Assembly: GCA_017987975.1 (NCBI GenBank)
Contig: JAGNSQ010000024.1
Coordinates: 1 to 32,605, forward strand
Origin: Saprospiraceae bacterium
GTDB lineage: Bacteria > Bacteroidota > Bacteroidia > Chitinophagales > Saprospiraceae
Direction: 5' to 3'
DNA length: 32,605 nucleotides
This document shows, piece by piece, positions 25,940 to 32,605 of the stretch (its first letter is position 1; each line of letters starts with the position of its first letter). The position numbers and the translations under genes are program-made. The notes under the pieces were generated by a model that saw only the letters and a program-made list of their open reading frames with translations, had not been told where the DNA came from and ran no database searches.

Positions 25940-27142
25940 ATGCGGCCTATTATCTTATTCGCTTTCACTTTGTTAACCCTCTTTTATGGTTGCTTTACAG
26001 GCACTGCTCAAAAATCCTTCTCCAAAAGGGATGCCTCCAAAATTGTAACAGGGGCCGAAAGACTGGAAGCCTATGTTCATTTACTAAAAGGAAAAAGGGT
26101 AGGTTGTGTGGTCCACCACGCCAGTAGAGTGGGGAAGCGTCACCTGGTTGATACACTTATGTCATTAGGTGTTAAGGTAACCAAAATCCTGGCACCTGAA
26201 CATGGTTTTAGGGGTACTGCTGATGCTGGTGAAAAGATTGAAAATGAAAAAGATCCTGCTACCGGACTTCCTGTTCTTTCTATATATGGTAAAAACAAAA
26301 AACCAACGCCTGAGCAATTAAAGGATCTGGATCTGGTAATATTTGACTTACAGGATGTGGGTGCTAGGTTTTATACCTATATCTCTACACTTCATTACAT
26401 ATTGGAAGCTTGTAGTGAAAATAAGCTGCCTGTGATTGTATTGGATAGGCCAAATCCACATGCACACTACATAGATGGCCCGGTTCTGGAAAAAGGATTT
26501 GAGTCGTTTATAGGCATGCACCAGGTGCCGGTTGTTTATGGTATGACCATCGGTGAATATGGCAAAATGATAGTAGGCGAAGGTTGGACGAAGGCCGGAA
26601 AAAATATAGAATTAACCGTAATTCCATGCGCTCAGTACAAAAGAACAATGAGGTATGACTTGCCCCTGGCCCCGTCGCCCAATCTCCCAAATGCTACAGC
26701 AGTGCTTCTGTACCCAACTTTGTGTTTTTTTGAAGGTTCTCAATGGAGTGTTGGAAGGGGAACAGATAAACAATTCCAGATCATCGGGCATCCGGGTATG
26801 ACTTCTGAATTTTCCTTTACCCCGGTTCCCAATGTTGGTGCTAAAGATCCTTTTCAAAAGGGTAAAAAATGTTTTGGTTTCGATTATTCAGGAACATCCA
26901 GGGAGGAGCTTTTTAATATGCAAAAAATAGATGTCGCCCTAATTGTTGATATTTATCAGAAAACCGTGCAGGCTAAACAGGATTTTTTCCTGGAAAATTT
27001 ATTTTTTGATAAACTGGCAGGAAATGCCTCTTTTCGCCAAATGTTGATTGAAAATAAAACTGAAATGGATTTTAGAGCCTCATGGCAACAGGGACTCGAT
27101 GATTTTAACAAAATTCGTACAAAATACCTGATCTATGAGTAA
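25940..27142 (+). CDS. namZ: DUF1343 / NamZ-like exo-beta-N-acetylmuramidase (GH171)
   Basis: A 400-residue exported protein of the DUF1343 family. The characterised member, NamZ of Bacillus subtilis, removes MurNAc from the non-reducing end of peptidoglycan chains and defines family GH171. The signal peptide is hydrophobic at residues 4-17; Cys18 (FYGC) could be a poor lipobox, or cleavage may follow GTAQ. Family motifs include KILAPEHGFRGTADAGEKI (Glu87 in PEHGF), DLVIFDLQDVGARFYTYISTLHYILEA, VIVLDRPNPHAHYIDGPVLEKGFESFIG, PVVYGMTIGEYGKMI and PSPNLPNATAVLLYPTLCFFEG. The segment VGCVVHHAS replaces the more usual N-H/Q-T-S pattern. It overlaps the next gene by 8 bp. The NamZ reaction is inferred from family membership. 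Confidence 0.9.
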   Translation: MRPIILFAFTLLTLFYGCFTGTAQKSFSKRDASKIVTGAERLEAYVHLLKGKRVGCVVHHASRVGKRHLVDTLMSLGVKVTKILAPEHGFRGTADAGEKIENEKDPATGLPVLSIYGKNKKPTPEQLKDLDLVIFDLQDVGARFYTYISTLHYILEACSENKLPVIVLDRPNPHAHYIDGPVLEKGFESFIGMHQVPVVYGMTIGEYGKMIVGEGWTKAGKNIELTVIPCAQYKRTMRYDLPLAPSPNLPNATAVLLYPTLCFFEGSQWSVGRGTDKQFQIIGHPGMTSEFSFTPVPNVGAKDPFQKGKKCFGFDYSGTSREELFNMQKIDVALIVDIYQKTVQAKQDFFLENLFFDKLAGNASFRQMLIENKTEMDFRASWQQGLDDFNKIRTKYLIYE

Positions 27143-28160
27143 AGTACCTAAACTAACATGGGTTTTATTGTTTGCATGGATTGCCTTTTTTTCATGCAAG
27201 CGCCTTCCAGAAAACAAACTATCTCATAATGGCAACGTAGCTTTACTTGATAGCGTGGAGGCATCAGAAAAAATTGTCATGGACGACAATGATAGGTTTT
27301 TTGCGCATATTAAAGCAATTGATGTAGCTATTCAACTAAAAACATCAAGCCGATCCCTCAAAAACCTGCATGTTGACTTTTATAAAGAATACCTTAAATC
27401 GCAGGTGGGTAATTTTACCAAATCAGAAACCGAACAGCTGACTGCCATTTGGAATAAGGTTCAGCGGTATTCAAAGGCAGTAAATGCTGATCTGATTGTA
27501 GATGTAAATCTGGTCAAAATTAAAACAGGCCACTACGGTCCCAATGTATTTTATACAAGAGGTAACAATATTTTTATTCCCGATAATATGACAGAAAAAA
27601 TCAACAGCGAAATTCTATTTCCAATTCTTCTGCATGAATGGTGGCATATATTGTCTGAGTATTATCCTGAACTAAAAGAAGCACTTTACGGTGTTTTTGG
27701 TTTTAAGAAACACAATCTCCAATTGGTCATTCCTGAAAAATTGAATGAAAGCCTGCTCACCAACCCGGATGGTGTTTCGATGGATTTTGGCCTGCCTGTT
27801 GAAAAGAACAACTGGCTTATGCCTTTCATTTTTACTGATCAAAATGGTTTTAATCCGGTTAAAAACGATTTTATGGGTCACTTAAAAATGGAAGTTTTTC
27901 GCATTGATGCCAACGGCAGATTGTTGTTACCAGAACAAAATCCCAATCTTCAGAAGGATATGCAATACTTTTTTACCGCCATAGGTGACAATACACAGTA
28001 CATAATTCATCCGGATGAAATTGTAGCAGACAATGTTATGCTGGCTATAATAGCTAATTCAACAGGTAATTACAGGGATTTTTCGAAAGGAGGAAAAGAG
28101 AAAATAGATCAGGTTCTAACAATATTGAAAGGCAAAAACTGGAATTCAACTTTTAATTAG
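27135..28160 (+). CDS. Putative zinc-metallopeptidase-like lipoprotein (HEWWH)
   Basis: A 341-residue predicted lipoprotein: the signal peptide ends in FFSC (Cys21), followed by KRLPENK. I do not recognise a named family. The N-terminal half (40-160) is helical. LFPILLHEWWHILSEYYPEL contains a full HExxH zinc motif (His167, Glu168, His171). A third ligand could be Glu295 in HPDEIVADNVMLAII, which resembles the glutamate helix of gluzincin peptidases, although 124 residues later. Between them lie GVSMDFGLP and KMEVFRIDANGRLLLP, likely beta strands. The ATG at 27135 overlaps the namZ stop by 8 bp, so the two proteins are probably made together and may act on the same substrate. The stop interlocks with that of the convergent SPOR gene (TTAG, 28157-28160). 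Confidence 0.72.
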   Translation: MSKVPKLTWVLLFAWIAFFSCKRLPENKLSHNGNVALLDSVEASEKIVMDDNDRFFAHIKAIDVAIQLKTSSRSLKNLHVDFYKEYLKSQVGNFTKSETEQLTAIWNKVQRYSKAVNADLIVDVNLVKIKTGHYGPNVFYTRGNNIFIPDNMTEKINSEILFPILLHEWWHILSEYYPELKEALYGVFGFKKHNLQLVIPEKLNESLLTNPDGVSMDFGLPVEKNNWLMPFIFTDQNGFNPVKNDFMGHLKMEVFRIDANGRLLLPEQNPNLQKDMQYFFTAIGDNTQYIIHPDEIVADNVMLAIIANSTGNYRDFSKGGKEKIDQVLTILKGKNWNSTFN

Positions 28161-29086
28161 TGGGTCAGGACCCAGGAATCTTTATTGAATTGTGCCCTTA
28201 TTTTAGCCAAATGTTGAGGAAGTTCTGAGGTAGCACACTTTATTCTTACTCCCACGCGGGTAGTAGAATCATTGTCGCCCAGGAAAACCACATAACCTCG
28301 CTTTTCCAGGCGCTTTTGCATAAGATCAATATGTTTTTGCTGCTTAAATGAACCTGTTATGATTACGTATTCAATTTGTTCGTTACCAGTTATTTCTGGT
28401 TCTGTAATTAATGTATTACTTGAATCTAATTTATCCATTGGACCAGTAGTTTCAACAGTATCATTGGATGTGTTAATTGGTTCAAGAGCCACAGTTGGAG
28501 TATCGGTCTGTGCAGGCAGAACTTCGATAGGTCCCGGGTCTCCTGATGGCCAAGGGTAAAACATTAAAAAATAAAGAAGGGCTGCAACAATACCCAGACC
28601 CAACGTCCATTTGACTGCAATAGGACCCCAGTTTTTACTTTTTTTGCGATCAACAACTGTCAACGGTTCAAACAAAGTTTCTGTTGGTTGATAGATTCGT
28701 TTTACCTCATTTATATGGTAAATGGGTTGTAAACCACCAAATATTTTGTCGAAAAGTACTAGATTTGGAAGGTAATGAATCAAATTTCCCTCTCGCACCA
28801 ATTGGCCGAAACCCAGAAGATCACCTTTGCCTTCGTGAAAGATAGCATTATTGAATTTCAACAATCTTTGTGAATATTCATTTTGGTATTGCTCTGGAAG
28901 CTTTGATTCAGTATTGACCAAATTTTCATCAAAAACCACTTTAAATGATGGTGGATCAAGAGTTTCTCTGTCATCAGAAAAGTGCGCAGGTGTCCGAACA
29001 ACTTTTAATACACCTATACCCGGCAAGATAAGTATCCGATCCCGGTACAATAAATATTGAAGGCATTGATCCAGACTTAAGTCCAT
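28157..29086 (-). CDS. HU-like (CCDC81-type) and SPOR domain membrane protein
   Basis: A 309-residue protein with one membrane helix at about residues 156-175. The cytoplasmic N-terminus (1-70) contains YLLYRDRILILPGIGVLKVVRTPAHF, like the HU-CCDC81 type domain often found in Bacteroidota next to SPOR domains, then a second such module (LLKFNNAIFHEGKGDLLGFGQLV). The segment after the helix (176-230) is rich in Pro, Thr, Asp and Glu, a flexible periplasmic linker. The C-terminus (235-309) is a SPOR domain (EYVIITGSFKQQKHIDLMQKRLEKRGY), which binds denuded glycan strands at the septum. The protein probably links something in the cytoplasm, perhaps DNA or a cell-division factor, to septal peptidoglycan; this is inference. 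Confidence 0.85.
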   Translation of the reverse strand: MDLSLDQCLQYLLYRDRILILPGIGVLKVVRTPAHFSDDRETLDPPSFKVVFDENLVNTESKLPEQYQNEYSQRLLKFNNAIFHEGKGDLLGFGQLVREGNLIHYLPNLVLFDKIFGGLQPIYHINEVKRIYQPTETLFEPLTVVDRKKSKNWGPIAVKWTLGLGIVAALLYFLMFYPWPSGDPGPIEVLPAQTDTPTVALEPINTSNDTVETTGPMDKLDSSNTLITEPEITGNEQIEYVIITGSFKQQKHIDLMQKRLEKRGYVVFLGDNDSTTRVGVRIKCATSELPQHLAKIRAQFNKDSWVLTH

Positions 29087-29139
29087 ATATTTGATAAGCG
29101 GATTTCGGTTTAAAACTCAAAGTTTCGCCAAAAACCGCT

Positions 29140-29147
29140 CAAATTTA
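29140..29147 (-). promoter_or_regulatory. Bacteroidota promoter of the HU/SPOR gene
   Basis: The minus strand reads TAAATTTG (full TAnnTTTG match), preceded by a TTTG (plus-strand CAAA at 29172-29175) 24 bp upstream as a possible -33 element. It ends 53 nt before the ATG at 29086. Confidence 0.5.
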
Positions 29148-29208
29148 TAGAGTGTTGTGAAATAATTGTGCCAAAAACAAGATTAATATCAAAAGCACGC
29201 TCATAATA

Positions 29209-29241
29209 CCACAATTAACCAACCTTATTGGATGGTTGTGG
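29209..29241. repeat. Imperfect stem-loop upstream of hemL
   Basis: CCACAA at 29209-29214 pairs with TTGTGG at 29236-29241. Inside them a TTAA bulge, CCAACC and GGATGG (one A-A mismatch) surround the loop TTATT. It lies 33 bp upstream of the hemL -7 element, so it could be an operator or a factor-binding dyad; as it lies upstream of the inferred transcript start, it is not a leader hairpin. Confidence 0.35.
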
Positions 29242-29274
29242 TTTAATAATGGTTTAAATACTGCCTTGATTGGC

Positions 29275-29282
29275 TATTTTTG
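29275..29282 (+). promoter_or_regulatory. Bacteroidota -7 element of hemL
   Basis: TATTTTTG matches TAnnTTTG in full and ends 15 nt before the ATG at 29298. It overlaps an in-frame TTG at 29280, which argues against that TTG as the hemL start. Confidence 0.55.
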
Positions 29283-29297
29283 TACCAAATTCCAAAA

Positions 29298-30614
29298 ATG
29301 CAATTCATAGACAAGATCAAAAGAATTAAATCTGAAAAACTTTTTAAAAGAGCCAAGTCTCTTTTCCCTGGAGGTGTTAACTCACCTGTAAGAGCTTTTC
29401 GATCGGTTTCGGGGGCACCTTTGTTTATCTCCAGTGGCGAGGGCTCTCAAATAAAGGATGAAGATGGTAATACGTTTATAGACTTTTGTGCTTCCTGGGG
29501 GCCATTAATTCTTGGCCACAATGATGCAGATATCCAAAGAGCCATTATCAAAACCGTGAAAAAAGGTACCAGTTTTGGCACCCCTACTAAGATTGGGGTT
29601 GAAATGGGTGAATTGATTCTGAATAACCACAGATATTTGGATAAGCTTCGTTTTGTTTGTTCAGGAACTGAGGCTGTAATGTCTGCAGTAAGGTTGGCCC
29701 GTGGCTTTACCGGTAAAAACAAAGTCATTAAATTTGAAGGATGTTACCATGGCCACGTTGATGCTTTAATGGTAAAAGCAGGAAGTGGCCTGGTCACTTT
29801 TGGTACCAGTACCTCAAGCGGAGTGCCGGATTCAGTGATTGAAGATACAATTGTATTGCAGCTCAATGATTTGCAGGCTTTTCATGATACGTTACAAAAA
29901 TGGAGTCACGAGATTGCATGCGTAATAATAGAACCAGTACCAGCCAACAATGGACTTTTATTGCAAGACCACAACTACCTGTCATGGCTTCGCAAATATT
30001 GTGATGAATTCAATGTTTTACTCATTTTTGACGAAGTTATTTCAGGCTTTCGCCTTGGATTTGAAGGAGCAGCCGGTTACTACAACATTGTGCCGGACCT
30101 CATCACTTTTGGCAAAATCATCGGAGGTGGACTACCGGTAGGTGCATATGGAGGTAGAGCCGATATCATGTCTATGGTTGCCCCGGAGGGTCCGGTTTAC
30201 CAGGCAGGTACTTTAAGTGGTAATCCGGTTACCCTGGCTGCGGGTACTGCAGCTCTAAAAAAATTACTGGTGCCTGGATTTTATGAAAACCTCTCATCAA
30301 AAACAGCATACCTGGTTGAAAAACTCAACAATGTTTTTTCAATTAACGAGGTCAACATGCATGCCATTCACATTGGCAGTATTTTTTGGATCAAATTTAC
30401 TCGGAATCGAATATTTTCACCAGATCAAATCGATGCTGACACGGCTAATAAGTTCAAAATTATCCATCATGAAATGTTACAACGCGGTATTTATTTTGGA
30501 CCTTCGGCCTATGAAGTGGGATTTGTGTCGGGAGCTCATACTGAAAAAGACCTGGATACTCTGGTAGCGGCAATGGATGAAATTTGCAGGCACTACAATT
30601 CTGTGCTTCAATGA
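29298..30614 (+). CDS. hemL: Glutamate-1-semialdehyde 2,1-aminomutase
   Basis: A 438-residue PLP enzyme of the class III aminotransferase fold that turns glutamate-1-semialdehyde into 5-aminolevulinate, the C5 route to haem. The N-terminus KRAKSLFPGGVNSPVRAFRSV is diagnostic. VCSGTEAVMSAVRLARGFTG and FEGCYHGHVDALMV form the cofactor phosphate and active-site loops. Asp245 in LLIFDEVISGFR contacts the pyridine nitrogen, and Lys273 in ITFGKIIGGGLPVGAYGG binds PLP. The ATG at 29298 is chosen, because the in-frame TTG at 29280 lies in the promoter element. The stop overlaps the sensor kinase ATG (ATGA at 30611-30614), so haem synthesis and the two-component system are encoded together. No other haem gene is in the window. 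Confidence 0.96.
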   Translation: MQFIDKIKRIKSEKLFKRAKSLFPGGVNSPVRAFRSVSGAPLFISSGEGSQIKDEDGNTFIDFCASWGPLILGHNDADIQRAIIKTVKKGTSFGTPTKIGVEMGELILNNHRYLDKLRFVCSGTEAVMSAVRLARGFTGKNKVIKFEGCYHGHVDALMVKAGSGLVTFGTSTSSGVPDSVIEDTIVLQLNDLQAFHDTLQKWSHEIACVIIEPVPANNGLLLQDHNYLSWLRKYCDEFNVLLIFDEVISGFRLGFEGAAGYYNIVPDLITFGKIIGGGLPVGAYGGRADIMSMVAPEGPVYQAGTLSGNPVTLAAGTAALKKLLVPGFYENLSSKTAYLVEKLNNVFSINEVNMHAIHIGSIFWIKFTRNRIFSPDQIDADTANKFKIIHHEMLQRGIYFGPSAYEVGFVSGAHTEKDLDTLVAAMDEICRHYNSVLQ

Positions 30615-31564
30615 TGAAGCGATTACCCATATTGGTAATGATTTATATGGTGGCTGCACTAAGTTGGTGGAGTGTGCTTCTGTTGCAACAAAATGAGCAA
30701 CTTTTTCATCTGAAGATGGAATTTTTAAGTCAGGCCGAAGTTGTCGCGGATTTAAAATCAAGCCATGAGAGACAAAAAAAAATGATCATGGGAGAAGGCC
30801 TGGTTTTTGCCCTTTCAATGGTGCTTGGGACGTATTTTATCTACAAATCGAACGTTAGAGAACTCAACTTATCAAGAAGACAAAGCAATTTTTTATTGTC
30901 TGTTTCACATGAACTTAAATCTCCTCTCACTTCAATTAATCTAAGTCTTGAGACCCTTAAAAAAAGAACACTGCCACAGGAAAAAATCATTGAGCTGGCT
31001 GATGTTGCCTTAAAAGAAAGCAAAAGACTAGAAAATCTTATATCCGATGTTTTGATTGCTGCAAAATTGGATCATCCTTATGCACCCAAAAGGCAATGGC
31101 TTGATTTGGTGGCTATTATACAAAATTTAATCAATGGATATACGGCACAATACCCGTCCGTAGCCATTCAGCTACATGTGAAAATGGAAGAAGTGCTTTT
31201 ATATGCCTCCAAGCAGGATATGCAGTCAATTTTTACCAATTTAATCGAAAATGCAATAAAATATAGTCAGGAGGCTCCAATCAATATTTCAATCACTGAC
31301 AATAAAGAAACTTGGTTGATTGAAGTTGCTGATCAAGGGCCTGGCATACCCAATAGCGAAAAATCAAAGGTTTTTCAAAAATTTTACCGTCTGGGTAGGG
31401 AAGAAACCCGCACCTCGAAGGGTACAGGACTTGGCCTGTATATAGTAAAAAAAATAGTGGAAAGTCATAAGGGCACTGTTGGTATCAATGACAATAGCCC
31501 AATAGGTACCATTTTTACCTTAAATTTACCAAAAGTAGCAGGAAATGAAGGTGTTATTGGTTGA
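30611..31564 (+). CDS. Minimal membrane sensor histidine kinase
   Basis: A 317-residue histidine kinase. The start at 30611 (MMKRLPILVM) overlaps the hemL stop; the longer frame adds nine residues. There are two membrane helices (about 5-24 and 61-79) with only about 36 residues between them, so there is almost no extracytoplasmic sensor domain. There is no obvious HAMP or PAS domain: the dimerisation helix starts within some 15 residues of the second helix. The H-box is LLSVSHELKSPLTS (phosphorylated His100). The ATPase domain has the N-box LIENAIKYS, G1 box VADQGPGIP, F box FQKFYRLG and G2 box GTGLGLYIVKKI. It overlaps the regulator gene by 20 bp, so that is surely its partner. Signal unknown; it may sense the membrane or a partner protein. 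Confidence 0.93.
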   Translation: MMKRLPILVMIYMVAALSWWSVLLLQQNEQLFHLKMEFLSQAEVVADLKSSHERQKKMIMGEGLVFALSMVLGTYFIYKSNVRELNLSRRQSNFLLSVSHELKSPLTSINLSLETLKKRTLPQEKIIELADVALKESKRLENLISDVLIAAKLDHPYAPKRQWLDLVAIIQNLINGYTAQYPSVAIQLHVKMEEVLLYASKQDMQSIFTNLIENAIKYSQEAPINISITDNKETWLIEVADQGPGIPNSEKSKVFQKFYRLGREETRTSKGTGLGLYIVKKIVESHKGTVGINDNSPIGTIFTLNLPKVAGNEGVIG

Positions 31565-32222
31565 AGATGAGTCAGAAATTAGAGCATTGATGAAGTTCAA
31601 TCTCGAGTTAGAAGGCCATGAGGTCTTTGAAGCTCCAGACGGACAGAAAGCGATGGATTGGTTTCAGTCCGCACCTTTTGATATCATTGTGCTTGACCTT
31701 ATGTTACCGTTTATTGATGGTCTTGAGATTTGCAGAAGAATAAGGGAGGTTGATCAGCATACTAAAATTATTATTGTATCAGCAAGAGATGGGGTTCAAG
31801 ATAGAATTTTGGGCTTAAAATTGGGGGCCGATGATTACCTTTCCAAGCCCTTTCATCTTGAAGAGTTACTTCTCAGGGTAAACAATCTTACCAAAAGGAG
31901 GCACATCGAATCCGGCGAACTCAAAGCTTTTAGTTTTGGTGACAACACGGTTTATTTTGAGGAATTTAAAGCAAAAGCAGGTACTCGTGAAATAAACCTC
32001 ACTCCCAAAGAAGTAGCCTTGCTCAAATGTTTGGTAGATAATAAAAACAAAGTCATTCCCAGAAAACAAATTCTTCAGGATGTATGGGGATATGATATTT
32101 ACCCTTCTACTCGTACCATTGATAATTTTATCCTTTCTTTTAGAAAATATTTCGAACCAAATGCAAAGGAACCAGTTTACTTTCACACCATAAGAGGTGT
32201 AGGTTATAAGTTTACACCCTAA
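31545..32222 (+). CDS. OmpR/PhoB-family response regulator
   Basis: A 225-residue DNA-binding regulator. The receiver domain (1-118) has the acidic pair Glu7-Asp8 in LVEDESE, the phosphorylated Asp51 in VLDLMLPFIDG, the switch Ser79 in IIVSARDG and Lys101 in YLSKPFHLEELL. The C-terminal winged helix (about 130-225) is of the OmpR type: LTPKEVALLKCLVDNKNKVIPRKQILQDVWG, then TRTIDNFILSFRKYFEP and FHTIRGVGYKF. The ATG at 31545 lies inside the end of the kinase gene. Targets are unknown. The palindrome just downstream, at 32242-32261, is an obvious candidate to test, although OmpR-type regulators usually bind direct repeats. Confidence 0.94.
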   Translation: MKVLLVEDESEIRALMKFNLELEGHEVFEAPDGQKAMDWFQSAPFDIIVLDLMLPFIDGLEICRRIREVDQHTKIIIVSARDGVQDRILGLKLGADDYLSKPFHLEELLLRVNNLTKRRHIESGELKAFSFGDNTVYFEEFKAKAGTREINLTPKEVALLKCLVDNKNKVIPRKQILQDVWGYDIYPSTRTIDNFILSFRKYFEPNAKEPVYFHTIRGVGYKFTP

Positions 32223-32241
32223 ATTTTAATAAAACTTTAAG

Positions 32242-32261
32242 ATATTTGTTGTAACAAATAT
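32242..32261. promoter_or_regulatory. Perfect 20-bp palindrome between the regulator and yceI genes
   Basis: ATATTTGTTGTAACAAATAT has two perfect 9-base arms around GT. It starts 20 bp after the regulator stop, and its TTG at 32249-32251 sits 23 bp before the yceI -7 element, so it covers the expected -33 region. A bound protein would block or recruit polymerase. A weaker reading is a terminator, since GTTTTT follows, but the stem is almost all A-T. Confidence 0.55.
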
Positions 32262-32274
32262 GTTTTTACTGGGT

Positions 32275-32282
32275 TATCTTTG
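32275..32282 (+). promoter_or_regulatory. Bacteroidota -7 element of the yceI gene
   Basis: TATCTTTG matches TAnnTTTG in full, ends 27 nt before the ATG at 32310, and has a TTG 23 bp upstream inside the palindrome. Confidence 0.6.
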
Positions 32283-32309
32283 TATCATTAAAACACTTAA
32301 ATCATAACA

Positions 32310-32605
32310 ATGAAACAATTTGTTCTCTCATTTTTAGCTATTGCTTTTGTAGCAGTAAATTCTTTCGCTGGTAACGGCAAACCTGTAAATGTATCGGCTT
32401 CAAAAGTAAATTGGAAAGCATACAAAGTGACTGGTTCACACGATGGTTTTGTAAACATCAAAAGTGGTACCCTTGATTTCAACGGTGAAGTGTTCACTGG
32501 CGGAAAATTTGTAATTGACATGACCAGCATCGGCGCAACTGACGTATCTGGTAACATGAAAGAAAAGTTAGATGGTCACTTGAAATCTGATGACTTCTTC
32601 GGTGT
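32310..32605 (+). CDS. YceI-family exported lipid-binding-like protein, 3' end beyond window edge
   Basis: The first 98 codons of a YceI-family protein; the gene leaves the window. The signal peptide is MKQFVLSFLAIAFVAVNSFA, cleaved near SFA|GNG. The mature part VNVSASKVNWKAYKVTGSHDGFVNIKSGTLDF and FVIDMTSIGATDVSGNMKEKLDGHLKSDDFF is typical of YceI beta-barrel proteins, which bind isoprenoid or other amphiphilic molecules in a lipocalin-like cavity in the periplasm. Which ligand is bound here is unknown. Base use in this gene is slightly less AT-rich than in the neighbours and free of rare-looking codons, as expected for a highly expressed gene. It has its own promoter with a palindrome over the -33 region. 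Confidence 0.88.
   Translation, partial: MKQFVLSFLAIAFVAVNSFAGNGKPVNVSASKVNWKAYKVTGSHDGFVNIKSGTLDFNGEVFTGGKFVIDMTSIGATDVSGNMKEKLDGHLKSDDFFG

Noticed and set aside
30477-30761. Minus-strand open frame across the hemL/kinase junction
   Set aside because: It is antisense to two well-supported overlapping genes and shows no motif or promoter.

Overview
The window looks like chromosomal DNA from a member of the Bacteroidota, possibly near the Saprospiria/Chitinophagia; the lower rank is only a guess. The evidence is AT-rich sequence, recurring TAnnTTTG promoter elements a short distance upstream of start codons, almost no Shine-Dalgarno sequences, a short primary sigma factor that begins MRQLKIT, a bacillithiol enzyme (BshC), a HU-like/SPOR protein and a DUF1343/NamZ protein. 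I see no tRNA, rRNA, CRISPR array, insertion sequence or prophage, and no gene-free stretch over 300 bp. Genes are closely packed and many overlap.

Layout. (1) 1-8524, minus strand: a truncated TPR lipoprotein gene at the left edge. Upstream of it is a two-gene unit of alpha-2-macroglobulin lipoprotein (thioester CIEQ intact) and penicillin-binding protein 1C. (2) 8666-14405, plus strand: an HAD phosphatase, a Rid-family protein, QueE, methylglyoxal synthase, UvrC and a GH20 hexosaminidase. From queE to GH20 the genes overlap or nearly touch. (3) 14417-18326: a minus-strand VWA membrane protein, a divergent exported protein of the kind often labelled 'asparagine synthetase B', and a convergent single-stranded-DNA-binding protein without an acidic tip. 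(4) 18442-25897, minus strand: an orphan protein, the primary sigma factor, a photolyase, BshC, a small membrane protein and a penicillin-acylase-family Ntn hydrolase. The last five lie head to tail with small gaps. (5) 25940-28160, plus strand: a NamZ-like exo-muramidase overlapping a lipoprotein with an HEWWH metallopeptidase-like motif, then a convergent HU-like/SPOR membrane protein. (6) 29298-32605, plus strand: hemL, a minimal sensor kinase and an OmpR-type regulator that all overlap, then a perfect 20-bp palindrome and the start of a YceI-family protein.

Themes. Several genes concern the cell wall or envelope (PBP1C, alpha-2-macroglobulin, GH20, NamZ, SPOR, penicillin acylase family). 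Others concern DNA repair and stress (UvrC, photolyase, SSB, BshC). Most genes belong to known families. The least described parts are the NamZ/HEWWH lipoprotein pair with its compact divergent promoter region, the exported 'AsnB-like' protein, the 201-aa orphan, and the hemL-kinase-regulator unit with its palindrome. Start codons were revised for several genes (PBP1C TTG, QueE TTG, VWA protein GTG; SSB, sigma factor, BshC, HemL, GH20 and kinase moved to internal ATGs).
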